A stretch of DNA of 64,000 nucleotides from Pseudomonadota bacterium. GTDB lineage: Bacteria > Pseudomonadota > Gammaproteobacteria > Burkholderiales > Methylophilaceae. Shown one piece after another: positions 8,615-19,362 of the stretch. The position numbers were made by a program, and so were the translations under genes. Positions within the stretch are counted from its first letter, which is position 1. Every line of letters starts with the position of its first letter. Under the pieces are notes generated by a model, which saw nothing but the letters and a program-made list of their open reading frames with translations, searched no databases and was not told where the DNA came from. The stretch lies in NCBI GenBank assembly GCA_029563075.1, contig JAKQTN010000033.1, forward strand, positions 91,908 through 155,907, written 5' to 3'.

Positions 8615-8902
8615 ATGAAAATTCGTCCATTACACGATCGCGTTATTGTAAAACGCTCCGAAGAAGAACGCACCACCGCATCAGGTATCGTCATTCCAGA
8701 TTCTGCCACCGAGAAACCAGATCAAGGCGTAGTGCAAGCCGTCGGCAACGGCAAACGTGACGACAGTGGCAAAATCATTGCGCTAGATGTAAAAGTTGGC
8801 GACAAAGTCTTATTCGGTAAATACGCTGGCCAAACCGTCAAAGTAGATGGCGAAGAATTACTGGTGATGCGCGAAGAAGACATCATGGCGATTGTTGAGT
8901 AA
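8615..8902 (+). CDS. groES: Co-chaperonin GroES
   Basis: The 95-residue Hsp10 lid of the GroEL folding chamber. It begins [10 protein letters not shown] and shows the conserved [11 protein letters not shown] and KVLFGKYAG segments. AGGAGA stands before the ATG. It is the first gene of the groES-groEL unit, under a sigma-32 promoter with a CIRCE operator. The spacer to groEL (166 bases) is longer than usual. Confidence 0.97.
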   Translation: MKIRPLHDRVIVKRSEEERTTASGIVIPDSATEKPDQGVVQAVGNGKRDDSGKIIALDVKVGDKVLFGKYAGQTVKVDGEELLVMREEDIMAIVE

Positions 8903-9050
8903 TTAAATGGTTACGACGACACATCGCGTTGTTGCTCAAATGCTATCAGGCCTGCTGTACTCAAATGTACTATCTGCGCCCGATGCGCTTTTCGCGCCTA
9001 GTGCTGTATTCGTCTCATCAGTTTAATTTCGTTTAACTTGATTCATTTAA

Positions 9051-10709
<1,659 letters not shown>

Positions 10710-10804
10710 TCCATTCTTCATTGCTTCAGTGAGGCATTGTTGGCTAGCCTCACTTTCGAACTGAAGTTGGATTTGCATTTTTAACCATTGCAAATTCCAA
10801 AACT

Positions 10805-10833
10805 AAAAAGCCTCGCAATTGCGGGGCTTTTTT
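10805..10833 (+). terminator. Rho-independent terminator after groEL
   Basis: An 11-bp stem with one G-T pair (10806-10816 with 10821-10831), loop AATT, and a run of six T. The 95 bases between groEL and this hairpin hold no gene that I can see. Confidence 0.9.
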
Positions 10834-10909
10834 ATGCCTCAAATAGATTGAGTAAAAATTACACTTAGTTTACACTTCGATGCAAGTCAGCTACAAATTG
10901 ACAAAGCTC

Positions 10910-10944
10910 AAAAAAAGCCCCGATTAAGGGGATTAAATCGGGGC
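10910..10944 (-). terminator. Strong leftward terminator (3' end of the candidate small RNA)
   Basis: A perfect 9-bp GC-rich stem (10936-10944 with 10917-10925) followed, on the minus strand only, by seven T. It cannot serve groEL, which has its own terminator 75 bases earlier and runs the other way. Confidence 0.85.
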
Positions 10945-11111
10945 AAAAATGCCTCATCGTCTAAGGCTTCCGCTCAGGGAGGAAAGAAGCGGAAAGATAA
11001 CAAAGTCTGAACTTTGCTACCATACGAACTCAGACTAATGCTGTTTGCCTTAGTTCCAGCTATTTCACTCTTTTTTCTGCTACTTCAAGTTGCATAACTT
11101 TATCTATCAGC
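10910..11111 (-). ncRNA. Candidate small RNA, leftward, between groEL and uvrD
   Basis: About 200 nt on the minus strand with no long ORF but ordered structure. Reading 5' to 3': a 6-bp hairpin (11011-11016 with 11001-11006), part of which can instead pair in a 7-bp stem (11030-11036 with 11005-11011); a 7-bp hairpin (10988-10994 with 10968-10974) whose 13-base loop TCTTTCCTCCCTG exposes an anti-Shine-Dalgarno CCUCC; a 6-bp hairpin (10962-10967 with 10951-10956); and a 9-bp terminator stem followed by seven U. A promoter candidate lies over the uvrD start. The U-run exists only on the minus strand, which fixes the direction. Expression and targets are inference. Confidence 0.55.
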
Positions 11112-11117
11112 CATGCG

Positions 11118-11147
11118 ATAATATCGCCATGGAAACCCAATCTTCAA
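11118..11147 (-). promoter_or_regulatory. Possible promoter of the candidate small RNA
   Basis: On the minus strand TTGAAG (11142-11147), an 18-base spacer and TATTAT (11118-11123). It overlaps the uvrD start codon, so the two genes would compete for polymerase. This is a motif match only. Confidence 0.4.
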
Positions 11148-13306
11148 TCCTCGCCGGCCTCAATGATAAACAACTCGAAGCTGTTACTTTGCCGCACCAG
11201 TCCGCACTGATATTAGCGGGCGCAGGCAGCGGTAAAACACGCGTACTCACCACACGTATCGCCTGGCTGATTCAAACCGGGCAGATTTCACCCATGGGGC
11301 TGATGGCGGTCACATTTACCAATAAAGCCGCGAAAGAAATGCTCACACGCCTGACCAGCATGCTGCCCATCAATACGCGCGGCATGTGGGTAGGTACATT
11401 CCACGGGCTTTGCAACCGGTTATTGCGGGCACATCATCGCGAGGCCGGTTTGCCTTCCACATTCCAGATTCTGGATACGGCCGACCAATTATCTGCCATT
11501 AAGCGCATAATGAAAGCCATGAATGTGGATGATGAAAAGTTTGTGCCTAAGCAAGTGCAAGGCTACATCAACGGCTGCAAAGAAGAAGGTTTGCGCGCGC
11601 ATGCCGTAGATGCCTATGACGCGCATTCGCAAAAGTTACGCGAAATTTACGAAGAATATGACAAGCAGTGCAACCGAGAAGGCGTGGCTGATTTTGCCGA
11701 ACTGCTGCTGCGCTGCTACGAGCTGCTGGAGCGCGATGCACACATTCGTGGCCACTACCAAAACCGCTTCAAGTATATATTGGTGGACGAGTTTCAGGAC
11801 ACCAACCGCCTTCAGTATTTATGGCTGAAATTATTGGCTGGCGTGGATAACTGCATGTTTGCCGTAGGTGACGATGACCAGTCTATTTATGGCTTTCGCG
11901 GCGCGCGCGTGGGCAATATGCGCGATTTTGAGGCCGATTTTAATGTGCAGAATATCGTAAAGCTGGAAGAAAATTACCGCTCGCACAGCAATATACTAGA
12001 TGCCGCCAATGCAATCATTTCGCACAATAAAAACCGCTTGGGCAAAAATCTATGGACCTCGGCAGGCGCGGGCGAGCCAGTGCGGGTGTATGAAGCTTAT
12101 AACGACACGGATGAAGCGCAGTTTATCGTCGATGAAATCAAAATGCTGCATGCAGAAGGTGCTGCGCTAGGCAGCATCGCCCTGCTCTACCGCAGCAACG
12201 CGCAATCGCGCATTTTGGAGCACGCGCTGTTTTCAGCTAGCTTGCCTTATAGAGTTTACGGTGGCCTGCGCTTTTTTGAGCGCGCCGAAATTAAACACGC
12301 TCTGGCTTACATGCGCTTAATCGCCAATGCCAATGATGATACCGCTTTACTAAGAGTCATCAACTTTCCTGCGCGCGGCATCGGCGCACGCAGCCTGGAG
12401 CAGTTACAGGAGGGCGCTCGCCAGAATGACTGCAGCCTGTGGCAGGCGGCGATTAACAAAGTAGGTAACGGCAAGGCTGGTGGCAAAGGCATTGAGGGCT
12501 TTGTCGCGCTGATACGCGACATGATCGACCAGGCTTATGGTATCACGCTGGCAGAAGTCGCCGAACTTGCAACCACTTTATCCGGCTTAAAAGCGCACTA
12601 TCAGAATGAGAAGGAAGGTGAAGACCGTATCGCCAACCTGGAAGAATTGGTGACCGCCGCGGTAGCGTTTACCAACCAGGATTTTGGCAACCACAACAAT
12701 GTGGATGGCGATGCTGACTTTAGCTCAGGGCAAGACTTAATGACGCAATTCTTAACTCACGCCAGCCTGGAGGCTGGCGAACATCAGGCCGATGTTGGCC
12801 GGGAAGCGCTGCAGCTCATGACGGTGCATGCCTCCAAAGGCCTGGAATTCAAAACCGTGTTTATCAGCGGTTTGGAAGAAGGCTTATTCCCGCACGAACA
12901 AGCTGCTTATGAGCATGGCGGGCTGGAAGAGGAACGCCGTCTGATGTATGTAGCTGTCACCCGCGCCAGACAACGGCTTTACCTAAGCCATGCACAAAGC
13001 CGCATGCTGCATGGGCAGGTGCGTTACGGCATCCCTTCACGTTTTCTGGATGAAATTCCCGAGGAACTGTTAAAACGCCTCAACACCAAGCCTACGGCTA
13101 AAGTCTATGCCAGCCCAAGCATCCAGACATCCTCCACGAATGCCTACCCGTACAAAATCGGGCAAAGCGTTCGTCACGCCAAATTTGGCGAGGGCGTTGT
13201 GGTGAGTTATGAGGGCAATGCGGATAATCTGGTGATTAAAATCAACTTTGGCCGCGAAGGCCTTAAAACACTGGCAATGGAGTATGCCAGGTTAGAGAAG
13301 ATTTAA
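11129..13306 (+). CDS. uvrD: DNA helicase II (UvrD/Rep family)
   Basis: Superfamily 1 3'-5' DNA helicase of 725 residues used in nucleotide excision and mismatch repair. Walker A is AGAGSGKT near residue 30; the VDEFQDTN box, GDDDQSIYGFRGA, LEENYRS, MTVHASKGLEFK and YVAVTRARQRLYL motifs follow in order. The C terminus carries the Tudor-like segment (VRHAKFGEGVVVSYEG) typical of UvrD. The ATG at 11129 is chosen because upstream residues from a TTG do not resemble the family, where proteins begin just before the LNDKQLEAV helix. No clear ribosome site precedes it. Confidence 0.93.
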   Translation: METQSSILAGLNDKQLEAVTLPHQSALILAGAGSGKTRVLTTRIAWLIQTGQISPMGLMAVTFTNKAAKEMLTRLTSMLPINTRGMWVGTFHGLCNRLLRAHHREAGLPSTFQILDTADQLSAIKRIMKAMNVDDEKFVPKQVQGYINGCKEEGLRAHAVDAYDAHSQKLREIYEEYDKQCNREGVADFAELLLRCYELLERDAHIRGHYQNRFKYILVDEFQDTNRLQYLWLKLLAGVDNCMFAVGDDDQSIYGFRGARVGNMRDFEADFNVQNIVKLEENYRSHSNILDAANAIISHNKNRLGKNLWTSAGAGEPVRVYEAYNDTDEAQFIVDEIKMLHAEGAALGSIALLYRSNAQSRILEHALFSASLPYRVYGGLRFFERAEIKHALAYMRLIANANDDTALLRVINFPARGIGARSLEQLQEGARQNDCSLWQAAINKVGNGKAGGKGIEGFVALIRDMIDQAYGITLAEVAELATTLSGLKAHYQNEKEGEDRIANLEELVTAAVAFTNQDFGNHNNVDGDADFSSGQDLMTQFLTHASLEAGEHQADVGREALQLMTVHASKGLEFKTVFISGLEEGLFPHEQAAYEHGGLEEERRLMYVAVTRARQRLYLSHAQSRMLHGQVRYGIPSRFLDEIPEELLKRLNTKPTAKVYASPSIQTSSTNAYPYKIGQSVRHAKFGEGVVVSYEGNADNLVIKINFGREGLKTLAMEYARLEKI

Positions 13307-13410
13307 GCAAAAAAACATATAAATCACATGCCCTACGAGGCACTGATTTGAAGAAGCGCTGATTTCAAAATGAATGGCCATGCGGCTTGCAGGGTATGTC
13401 TTTTAGTCGC

Positions 13411-14193
13411 TTATGCTGCGCGGAACACGTCGCGATAGCTCACGTACTGGAATGCGAGCATGAGCGCAGTAGCCAGCAATAAACAGCCAAACACCACCAT
13501 CGACATCAACACCTGGCCCAGCCCCGGAATAAGGCTGCTGATAATGCCTGCGACAATGCCTACACCCAGCATCAACGCCAGGATGCCAGCTGTCAGCAGC
13601 AGCCATGCGGCCGCCAGCGCAACCATGTATTGCAACGACCCGGCAATACTCGATTTAATCGCCTTCACCAGTTTGTAATCATTAAACGCTATCAACATGG
13701 GCGAAAACCAGGTCGCCATCATCAGTGGAATCAGCAGCAAGGTCAGCTTTAACAATAACGGAAACATTTTTTGCAGGAAATTCATCATCTGTGATTCGGT
13801 CATCTCCGTTTTGTTTTGCGTCAGCGCAGCCAAGCCTTGCATGTCACTGTCCAGCACAAAGCTCACCACCATGGCATAGAGCAAACATGCGCCTCCCAGC
13901 GCCATCAATTGCGACATTTTGGGCTGAACATTCTGTACGATTTCGCCTAAGCTCTGCTTTTTTTTGTAATCCGCATTACGATAAAGCGTAATTGCAACCG
14001 CCAGAAAAATGGGCCAGATCAGAATACTGATGAACGCAAAAAACTGCAGGCCAGGAATTGATGGAATCATCATGAACAAGCCCACATAAGCCAGTGCCAG
14101 CAACAGCCATTTTCTAGGCGCCGTCCTAAATAGCGTTACGCTCTCGGTAACCCAGCTAATGCCTGTTTTGGTGCGTGATTCATGTATAGCCAT
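13411..14193 (-). CDS. BPSS1780-family integral membrane protein
   Basis: A 260-residue inner-membrane protein with about six hydrophobic helices (around 28-70, 95-112, 142-165, 188-215 and 222-250). The N-terminal WVTESVTLFRTAPRKW stretch before the first helix is typical of the BPSS1780 family in betaproteobacteria, whose function is unknown. AGGAGT precedes the ATG. It follows thrB by 14 bases on the same strand, so the two are probably co-transcribed. It converges on uvrD across about 100 bases without a clear terminator. Confidence 0.8.
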   Translation of the reverse strand: MAIHESRTKTGISWVTESVTLFRTAPRKWLLLALAYVGLFMMIPSIPGLQFFAFISILIWPIFLAVAITLYRNADYKKKQSLGEIVQNVQPKMSQLMALGGACLLYAMVVSFVLDSDMQGLAALTQNKTEMTESQMMNFLQKMFPLLLKLTLLLIPLMMATWFSPMLIAFNDYKLVKAIKSSIAGSLQYMVALAAAWLLLTAGILALMLGVGIVAGIISSLIPGLGQVLMSMVVFGCLLLATALMLAFQYVSYRDVFRAA

Positions 14194-14207
14194 TAATACT
14201 CCTTGTC

Positions 14208-15176
14208 TTAATCATCCAAATCATCTGCATGATCAATATCTTGTTGCAAGATATATTGCTGCAATATTTTCTTGAAATGATTCGGGTCTTTTGTATGTGT
14301 CAACTCACCGTCCTGCGGAAAATAAAAATCATCCAACCGTGATAGCCAGAATCTCAATGCGGCGCGCCGTAGCATGGCAAGCCAAAGTTTCCGCTCTTGC
14401 GGCGAGAGCGGTCTCAGCGCCTCGTAAGCCGACAAAAATGTTTCCATCTTTTCTTCATCGACGCTGCCAATATCGCTACCGGTATGATGCAGACACCACT
14501 CGTTCACTGCAATGGCCACGTCGTATAGCAATATATCATCGCAAGCGTAGTAAAAATCTATAAAGCCGCCTAATTGGTCGCCCACAAACAGCACGTTATC
14601 GCGGAACAGATCGCCATGTATCACGCCGCGCGGCAACGCATGCACATCCAGTCGATGCTGATATTCCAATTCGCTTTGCAGCAATTGCTGGTCTGATGCA
14701 CTCAGCTTAGGCATCACCTTGCACGCGGTGGCAGTACGCCAGTTTTCCCCGCGCTGATTCACGCCCGCTTGGGTAAAACCCTCACTCGCCAGATGCATTT
14801 TTGCTAAAGTGACCGCCACTTGTTTTACTTGCTCTAAGTTGGGCGTTGCGATGTCTTCACCCTGTAAACAAGTCACCATCAGCGCCGGCTTGGCTTTCAG
14901 AAGATGCAGACTTGCACCATTCTTATCAGCTATCGGCGTGGGGCAAGGCACACCATGCTGCGCCAAAAACGTCATTAAATCAACGAAATACCGTAGCTCT
15001 TCTAAATTGCTTCTCTCAAAAACGGTAAGCACGTAGCGGCCATGCTCTGTAATGACAAAATAATTAGTATTGGTAATGCCCGCCGCAATGCCCCGCAGCT
15101 CGCGGATTTCGCCAATAGCAAAATCGCGCAGCCAATCGCGCACTTCATCTAAGGTCAGGGTGGTAAAAACAGACAT
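14208..15176 (-). CDS. thrB: Homoserine kinase (type II, ThrB)
   Basis: Kinase of 322 residues that phosphorylates homoserine in threonine synthesis. It belongs to the aminoglycoside-phosphotransferase-like fold used by many proteobacteria and not to the GHMP family of E. coli ThrB. Seen here are the ITNTNYFV glycine-loop analogue, the catalytic HGDLFRDNVLF segment (about 186-196) and the FIDFYYACDD metal-binding segment. It sits between a DUF2782 gene and a membrane-protein gene, all leftward. A hairpin precedes it. Confidence 0.92.
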   Translation of the reverse strand: MSVFTTLTLDEVRDWLRDFAIGEIRELRGIAAGITNTNYFVITEHGRYVLTVFERSNLEELRYFVDLMTFLAQHGVPCPTPIADKNGASLHLLKAKPALMVTCLQGEDIATPNLEQVKQVAVTLAKMHLASEGFTQAGVNQRGENWRTATACKVMPKLSASDQQLLQSELEYQHRLDVHALPRGVIHGDLFRDNVLFVGDQLGGFIDFYYACDDILLYDVAIAVNEWCLHHTGSDIGSVDEEKMETFLSAYEALRPLSPQERKLWLAMLRRAALRFWLSRLDDFYFPQDGELTHTKDPNHFKKILQQYILQQDIDHADDLDD

Positions 15177-15195
15177 ATTGCTCTACAGGAAATAA

Positions 15196-15218
15196 TTAAG
15201 AGGGCATCGCCCTCTTAA
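15196..15218. other. Hairpin between the DUF2782 gene and thrB
   Basis: A perfect 10-bp inverted repeat (15196-15205 with 15209-15218) with a three-base loop. On the minus strand it is followed only by an interrupted T tract, so it may be a weak attenuator or a transcript-stabilising hairpin. Confidence 0.5.
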
Positions 15219-15222
15219 ATTG

Positions 15223-15588
15223 TTAAAATCTAAAAATGATCCATTTCGGAATGCTCAATGGCGGATTCGGGCCTACATTCACCCAGCCGCCCTCCTGGTC
15301 TTCTTTATGCAGATAGTAAGGCACACCGTGTTCCGGCGTTATTTTCATCATATACAGCTCGCCATTGACGCGGTATTCCTCAATCGTCTCGGCGCCTCTT
15401 TTGCGAATAGTCACTTGCGGCTCTGCTGTTCCATCCTCCAGCGCCTCACCGTCTGTAATTTTTGGCGGCGGCTGCACCTCTTCAAGCGGTTCTGCATTGG
15501 CCGGAGAATTGGCCGCCATGACATAGTGCGACAGCAGCATTGCGGGCAACACGCATAACAGCAATGTAGTTAATTTCAGTTTTTGCAT
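15223..15588 (-). CDS. DUF2782 family exported protein
   Basis: A 121-residue protein with a signal peptide (about 1-25, ending near VMAANS), a Pro/Glu-rich linker, and a compact domain (about 57-121) with VTIRKRGAETIEEYRVNG and a C terminus ending WIIFRF. This is the DUF2782 pattern, known mainly next to polA and thrB in betaproteobacteria and without assigned function. It is expected in the periplasm or at the membrane. The gene lies in the same leftward run as thrB. Confidence 0.82.
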   Translation of the reverse strand: MQKLKLTTLLLCVLPAMLLSHYVMAANSPANAEPLEEVQPPPKITDGEALEDGTAEPQVTIRKRGAETIEEYRVNGELYMMKITPEHGVPYYLHKEDQEGGWVNVGPNPPLSIPKWIIFRF

Positions 15589-15684
15589 CTTGCTCTCACC
15601 AAAGAATAGTTAAATCATTTTAACAAAAAGTGCATTAAAACGCGCGTCTTGTCTGCAAATAAACGTTTATAAATACAATAAGCA

Positions 15685-16413
15685 TTACAAATAAAGCTGA
15701 ATCTGTTCTTCTGCCGGAGATAACTTGAATCCGCGCGTTTCATAATGCCTGAATATTGCTTCCACAATCGTTGCAGGATCATCAATGACCTGGATCAAAT
15801 CAAGATCATCGGCAATGATCATACCTTCATTTACTAAAGTAGTTTTAATCCAATCGACCAGACCACGCCAGAAAGGCTCACACACCAGAATAATCGGTAT
15901 TTTTAAGGTTTTACCCGTTTGCACTAAGGTAATCACCTCCATCAGTTCGTCCAGGGTACCAAATCCACCGGGCAGCACCACGTAGGCACTGGCATATTTT
16001 ACAAACATCACTTTACGCATGAAAAAGTGCTTAAAATTCTGGCTGATGTCCTGATAAGCATTTTCAGTTTGCTCATGCGGCAACTCGATATTCAGGCCGA
16101 TGCTAGCCGATTTTCCGCCATAGGCGCCTTTATTGGCCGCCTCCATAATGCCAGGGCCGCCGCCTGAAATTACATTAAACCCTGCATCTGACAACCGCCG
16201 GGCTATTTGCTCGGCCAGCTGGTAATAAGGACTGTCTGGCTGAGTGCGTGCGCTGCCAAAAATGGAAACGGCCGGCGAGATTTCTTTAAGCCGTTCCGTA
16301 GCACCCACAAATTCTGCCATAATCTCGAATGCATGCCACGACTCATGTCCAGTTAAACGACTACCTTGCAGATCGGGATCAGTAATTGTTGGTGTGTTTT
16401 TTGTAATAGCCAT
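15685..16413 (-). CDS. LOG family nucleotide hydrolase (TIGR00730 Rossmann fold)
   Basis: A 242-residue Rossmann-fold protein of the LOG family, whose studied members release adenine-type bases from nucleoside 5'-monophosphates. The signatures GGGPGIMEAANKGA (around residue 80) and PGGFGTLDE (around 148-156) are complete. The substrate in this organism is unknown; bacterial members are often annotated as cytokinin riboside 5'-phosphate phosphoribohydrolases. It is transcribed divergently from polA with about 155 bases between them. Confidence 0.88.
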   Translation of the reverse strand: MAITKNTPTITDPDLQGSRLTGHESWHAFEIMAEFVGATERLKEISPAVSIFGSARTQPDSPYYQLAEQIARRLSDAGFNVISGGGPGIMEAANKGAYGGKSASIGLNIELPHEQTENAYQDISQNFKHFFMRKVMFVKYASAYVVLPGGFGTLDELMEVITLVQTGKTLKIPIILVCEPFWRGLVDWIKTTLVNEGMIIADDLDLIQVIDDPATIVEAIFRHYETRGFKLSPAEEQIQLYL

Positions 16414-16569
16414 AATTTAGGCGACCCTTGATTTGATTAAGTTTAAAAATACAAATTTCTAAACGAGACTAGGCGCAAAACAATTTTTAAGCGCGCCGCA
16501 TATGTTTTATTATGTAAGCGATTAAAAATTGTTGGCAACAACGTATCGTAACAAAATTTGGATTTTTAC

Positions 16570-19350
16570 ATGAAAACATTGTTATTAGTGGACGGCTCAT
16601 CCTACCTGTATCGCGCCTTTCACGCCATGCCTGATTTGAGAAACCACCAGAACGAACCTACCGGCGCGATTTACGGCGTACTTAACATGCTGCGGCGTTT
16701 GCACAAAGATTATCCAGCGGATTATAGCGCATGTATTTTTGATGCCAAAGGCAAAACCTTTAGAGACGATATCTATCCGGAATACAAGGCTAACCGCGCC
16801 AGCATGCCGGATGAACTGCGGGCTCAGATTGCCCCCCTCCACGAAGCCATTAAAGCCATGGGCTGGCCGATGATTGTGGAAGAAGGCGTAGAAGCCGATG
16901 ACGTCATCGGCGCGCTGGCCAAACAGGCCGAGCGTGAAGGCATGCGCGTCATCATCTCCACCGGTGACAAAGACATTTCGCAATTGGTCAACGAGCACGT
17001 TACCGTCGTCAACACCATGCGCGATGCGTTCAGGAAAACCGATGAAATGCTGGATGCCGCAGGCGTAGAAAATAAATTCGGCATACCGCCCAGCCTGATG
17101 ATTGACTATCTGATGCTGATCGGCGACACCTCGGACAACGTGCCGGGGGTGGAAAAAGTCGGCCCGAAAACCGCAGTAAAATGGCTAAAACAGTACGGCT
17201 CGCTCGAAAACATCATTACGCATGCCGATGAAATCAGCGGAGTCGTGGGTGAGAATCTGCGCAAAGCGCTGCCTTGGCTGGAAGTCTCGCGCGAACTCAT
17301 TACCATCCGCTGTGATGTCGGCATTCAGGAAAAACTCAGCGACCTTGCCCCGCAGCCGCAAGACAAAGCCAAACTGGCTGAGATCTACGAACGTCTGGAT
17401 TTCAAAACCTGGCGGCGCGAATTAGATCACAATCAAACGAATAACAACGCAAAACCCACTGCCCTGCAGACCAATATCCATGCGCCTTCCGGGGCATCTG
17501 TTTCTGACGATATATCCACAGAAAAACAATATGTTGCCAACAATTCACGCAACTACGGAACCATTCTGACCAATGACCAATTAGACCATTGGCTGGCAAA
17601 ACTGCAGTCTGCGCCACTGGTGTGCTTCGACACCGAAACTACCTCGCTCGATCCGATGACCGCAAAAATAGTCGGCATATCGTTCAGCGTTGAACCCGGC
17701 AGCGCTGCGTATTTGCCGCTCAAGCACGATTATTTTGATGCGCCGGAACAGCTTAATTTTGCTGAAACACTGGCTAAAATAAAACCAATTTTAGAAAGCC
17801 CAACCATCAAAAAAGTGGGGCAGAACCTGAAATACGATCAACATGTTTTAGCCAATCACGGCATTGAGTTAAATGGCATCGCGCACGACACCTTGCTGCA
17901 ATCCTATGTATTTGAATCGCACAAAACGCACGGCATGGATGACTTGAGCGAGCGGCATTTGGGTATTAAAACCATCAAGTTTGAAGAAGTGGCCGGCAAG
18001 GGTGCAAAACAGGTTAGCTTTAACCAGGTGACGGTAGAGACGGCTGCCGAATACGCCGCAGAAGATGCAGATATAACCTTGCAGCTGCATGAGGCCATGT
18101 ATCCGCAAATCGCCTCAGATACCAAGCTGGATTATATTTACAGCCAGATTGAAATGCCTGTTTCCAACATTTTATTTACCATCGAGCGCAACGGGGTGCT
18201 GATTGATTCAGTCATGCTGAATGCGCAGAGCAATGAAATCGGCATGAAACTGGTCAACCTGGAGAACCAGGCCTACGCGCTGGCAGGCCAGCCGTTTAAT
18301 TTAAGCTCGCCCAAGCAGTTGCAGGAAATCCTGTTTGATAAACTGGGGATTAAACCCACTAAAAAAACACCTTCCGGCGCACCGAGTACAGATGAAGACG
18401 TGCTACTGGAACTTGCGCTGGATCACCCGCTGCCAAAAGTTTTGTTAGAGTATCGCGGCCTGGCCAAACTCAAATCCACCTACTCTGACAAACTGCCCAA
18501 GATGATTAACCCGCACACAGGTCGCGTGCATACCAGCTACAATCAGGCGGTGGCGATTACCGGACGGCTTGCCAGCTCTGACCCGAATTTGCAGAACATC
18601 CCCGTCAGAACTCAGGAAGGGCGCCGCATTCGTGAAGCCTTCATCGCGCCCAAAGGCAGCGTCATTGTCTCTGCCGATTATTCACAAATCGAGCTGCGTA
18701 TCATGGCGCATCTCTCCCAAGACGCAGGCATGCTGCAAGCCTTTGCCAACAATGAAGACATCCACCGTGCCACCGCGGCCGAAGTATTTGGCGTTGAAAA
18801 AGAAGCCGTGGATAGCGAACAGCGCCGTTACGCAAAAGTCATCAACTTTGGCCTGATTTACGGCATGAGTGCATTTGGCCTAGCGCAAAACCTGAATATC
18901 GAACGCAGCGCTGCAGCAAGCTATATAGAACGCTACTTTGCGCGCTATCCGGGCGTGAGGGCATACATGGACAACACGCGCGCAATCGCCAAACAACAAG
19001 GCTATGTGGAAACCTACTTCGGACGCAGACTTTGGGTGCCCACCATTAACAGCCCCAACGCCATGCAGCGGGCAGGCGCAGAACGCGCTGCTATCAACGC
19101 GCCTATGCAAGGCACCGCGGCAGACCTGATCAAACTCGCCATGATAGCCGTAGATAAATGGCTAAAGGATGAGAAACTGCACAGCAAACTTATCATGCAG
19201 GTACACGATGAACTCGTGCTGGAAGTACCTGATAAAGAATTGGAATTAGTAAAAAACAAATTGCCAGAATTGATGCAAAATGTCGCTAAACTTGATGTAC
19301 CTTTGCTGGCGGAAGTTGGTATAGGCAGTAATTGGGAAAGCGCGCACTAA
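16570..19350 (+). CDS. polA: DNA polymerase I
   Basis: Family A polymerase of 926 residues for Okazaki-fragment processing and repair gap filling. All three parts are present: the 5'-3' flap exonuclease (about 1-290), the 3'-5' proofreading domain (about 345-520) with CFDTETTSL and an aspartate-rich AAEDADIT segment, and the polymerase (about 540-926) with VSADYSQIELR and QVHDELVLEV carrying the metal aspartates. The ATG at 16570 is preferred to an upstream in-frame TTG because PolA proteins begin MKTLLLVDGSS-like. Confidence 0.96.
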   Translation: MKTLLLVDGSSYLYRAFHAMPDLRNHQNEPTGAIYGVLNMLRRLHKDYPADYSACIFDAKGKTFRDDIYPEYKANRASMPDELRAQIAPLHEAIKAMGWPMIVEEGVEADDVIGALAKQAEREGMRVIISTGDKDISQLVNEHVTVVNTMRDAFRKTDEMLDAAGVENKFGIPPSLMIDYLMLIGDTSDNVPGVEKVGPKTAVKWLKQYGSLENIITHADEISGVVGENLRKALPWLEVSRELITIRCDVGIQEKLSDLAPQPQDKAKLAEIYERLDFKTWRRELDHNQTNNNAKPTALQTNIHAPSGASVSDDISTEKQYVANNSRNYGTILTNDQLDHWLAKLQSAPLVCFDTETTSLDPMTAKIVGISFSVEPGSAAYLPLKHDYFDAPEQLNFAETLAKIKPILESPTIKKVGQNLKYDQHVLANHGIELNGIAHDTLLQSYVFESHKTHGMDDLSERHLGIKTIKFEEVAGKGAKQVSFNQVTVETAAEYAAEDADITLQLHEAMYPQIASDTKLDYIYSQIEMPVSNILFTIERNGVLIDSVMLNAQSNEIGMKLVNLENQAYALAGQPFNLSSPKQLQEILFDKLGIKPTKKTPSGAPSTDEDVLLELALDHPLPKVLLEYRGLAKLKSTYSDKLPKMINPHTGRVHTSYNQAVAITGRLASSDPNLQNIPVRTQEGRRIREAFIAPKGSVIVSADYSQIELRIMAHLSQDAGMLQAFANNEDIHRATAAEVFGVEKEAVDSEQRRYAKVINFGLIYGMSAFGLAQNLNIERSAAASYIERYFARYPGVRAYMDNTRAIAKQQGYVETYFGRRLWVPTINSPNAMQRAGAERAAINAPMQGTAADLIKLAMIAVDKWLKDEKLHSKLIMQVHDELVLEVPDKELELVKNKLPELMQNVAKLDVPLLAEVGIGSNWESAH

Positions 19351-19362
19351 TGACGCATTAAC

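Noticed and set aside
10910..11111. Identification of the candidate RNA as 6S RNA
   Set aside because: 6S RNA is a single long hairpin with a central bubble and paired ends. Here there are several separate hairpins and a terminator, so this name was not used.
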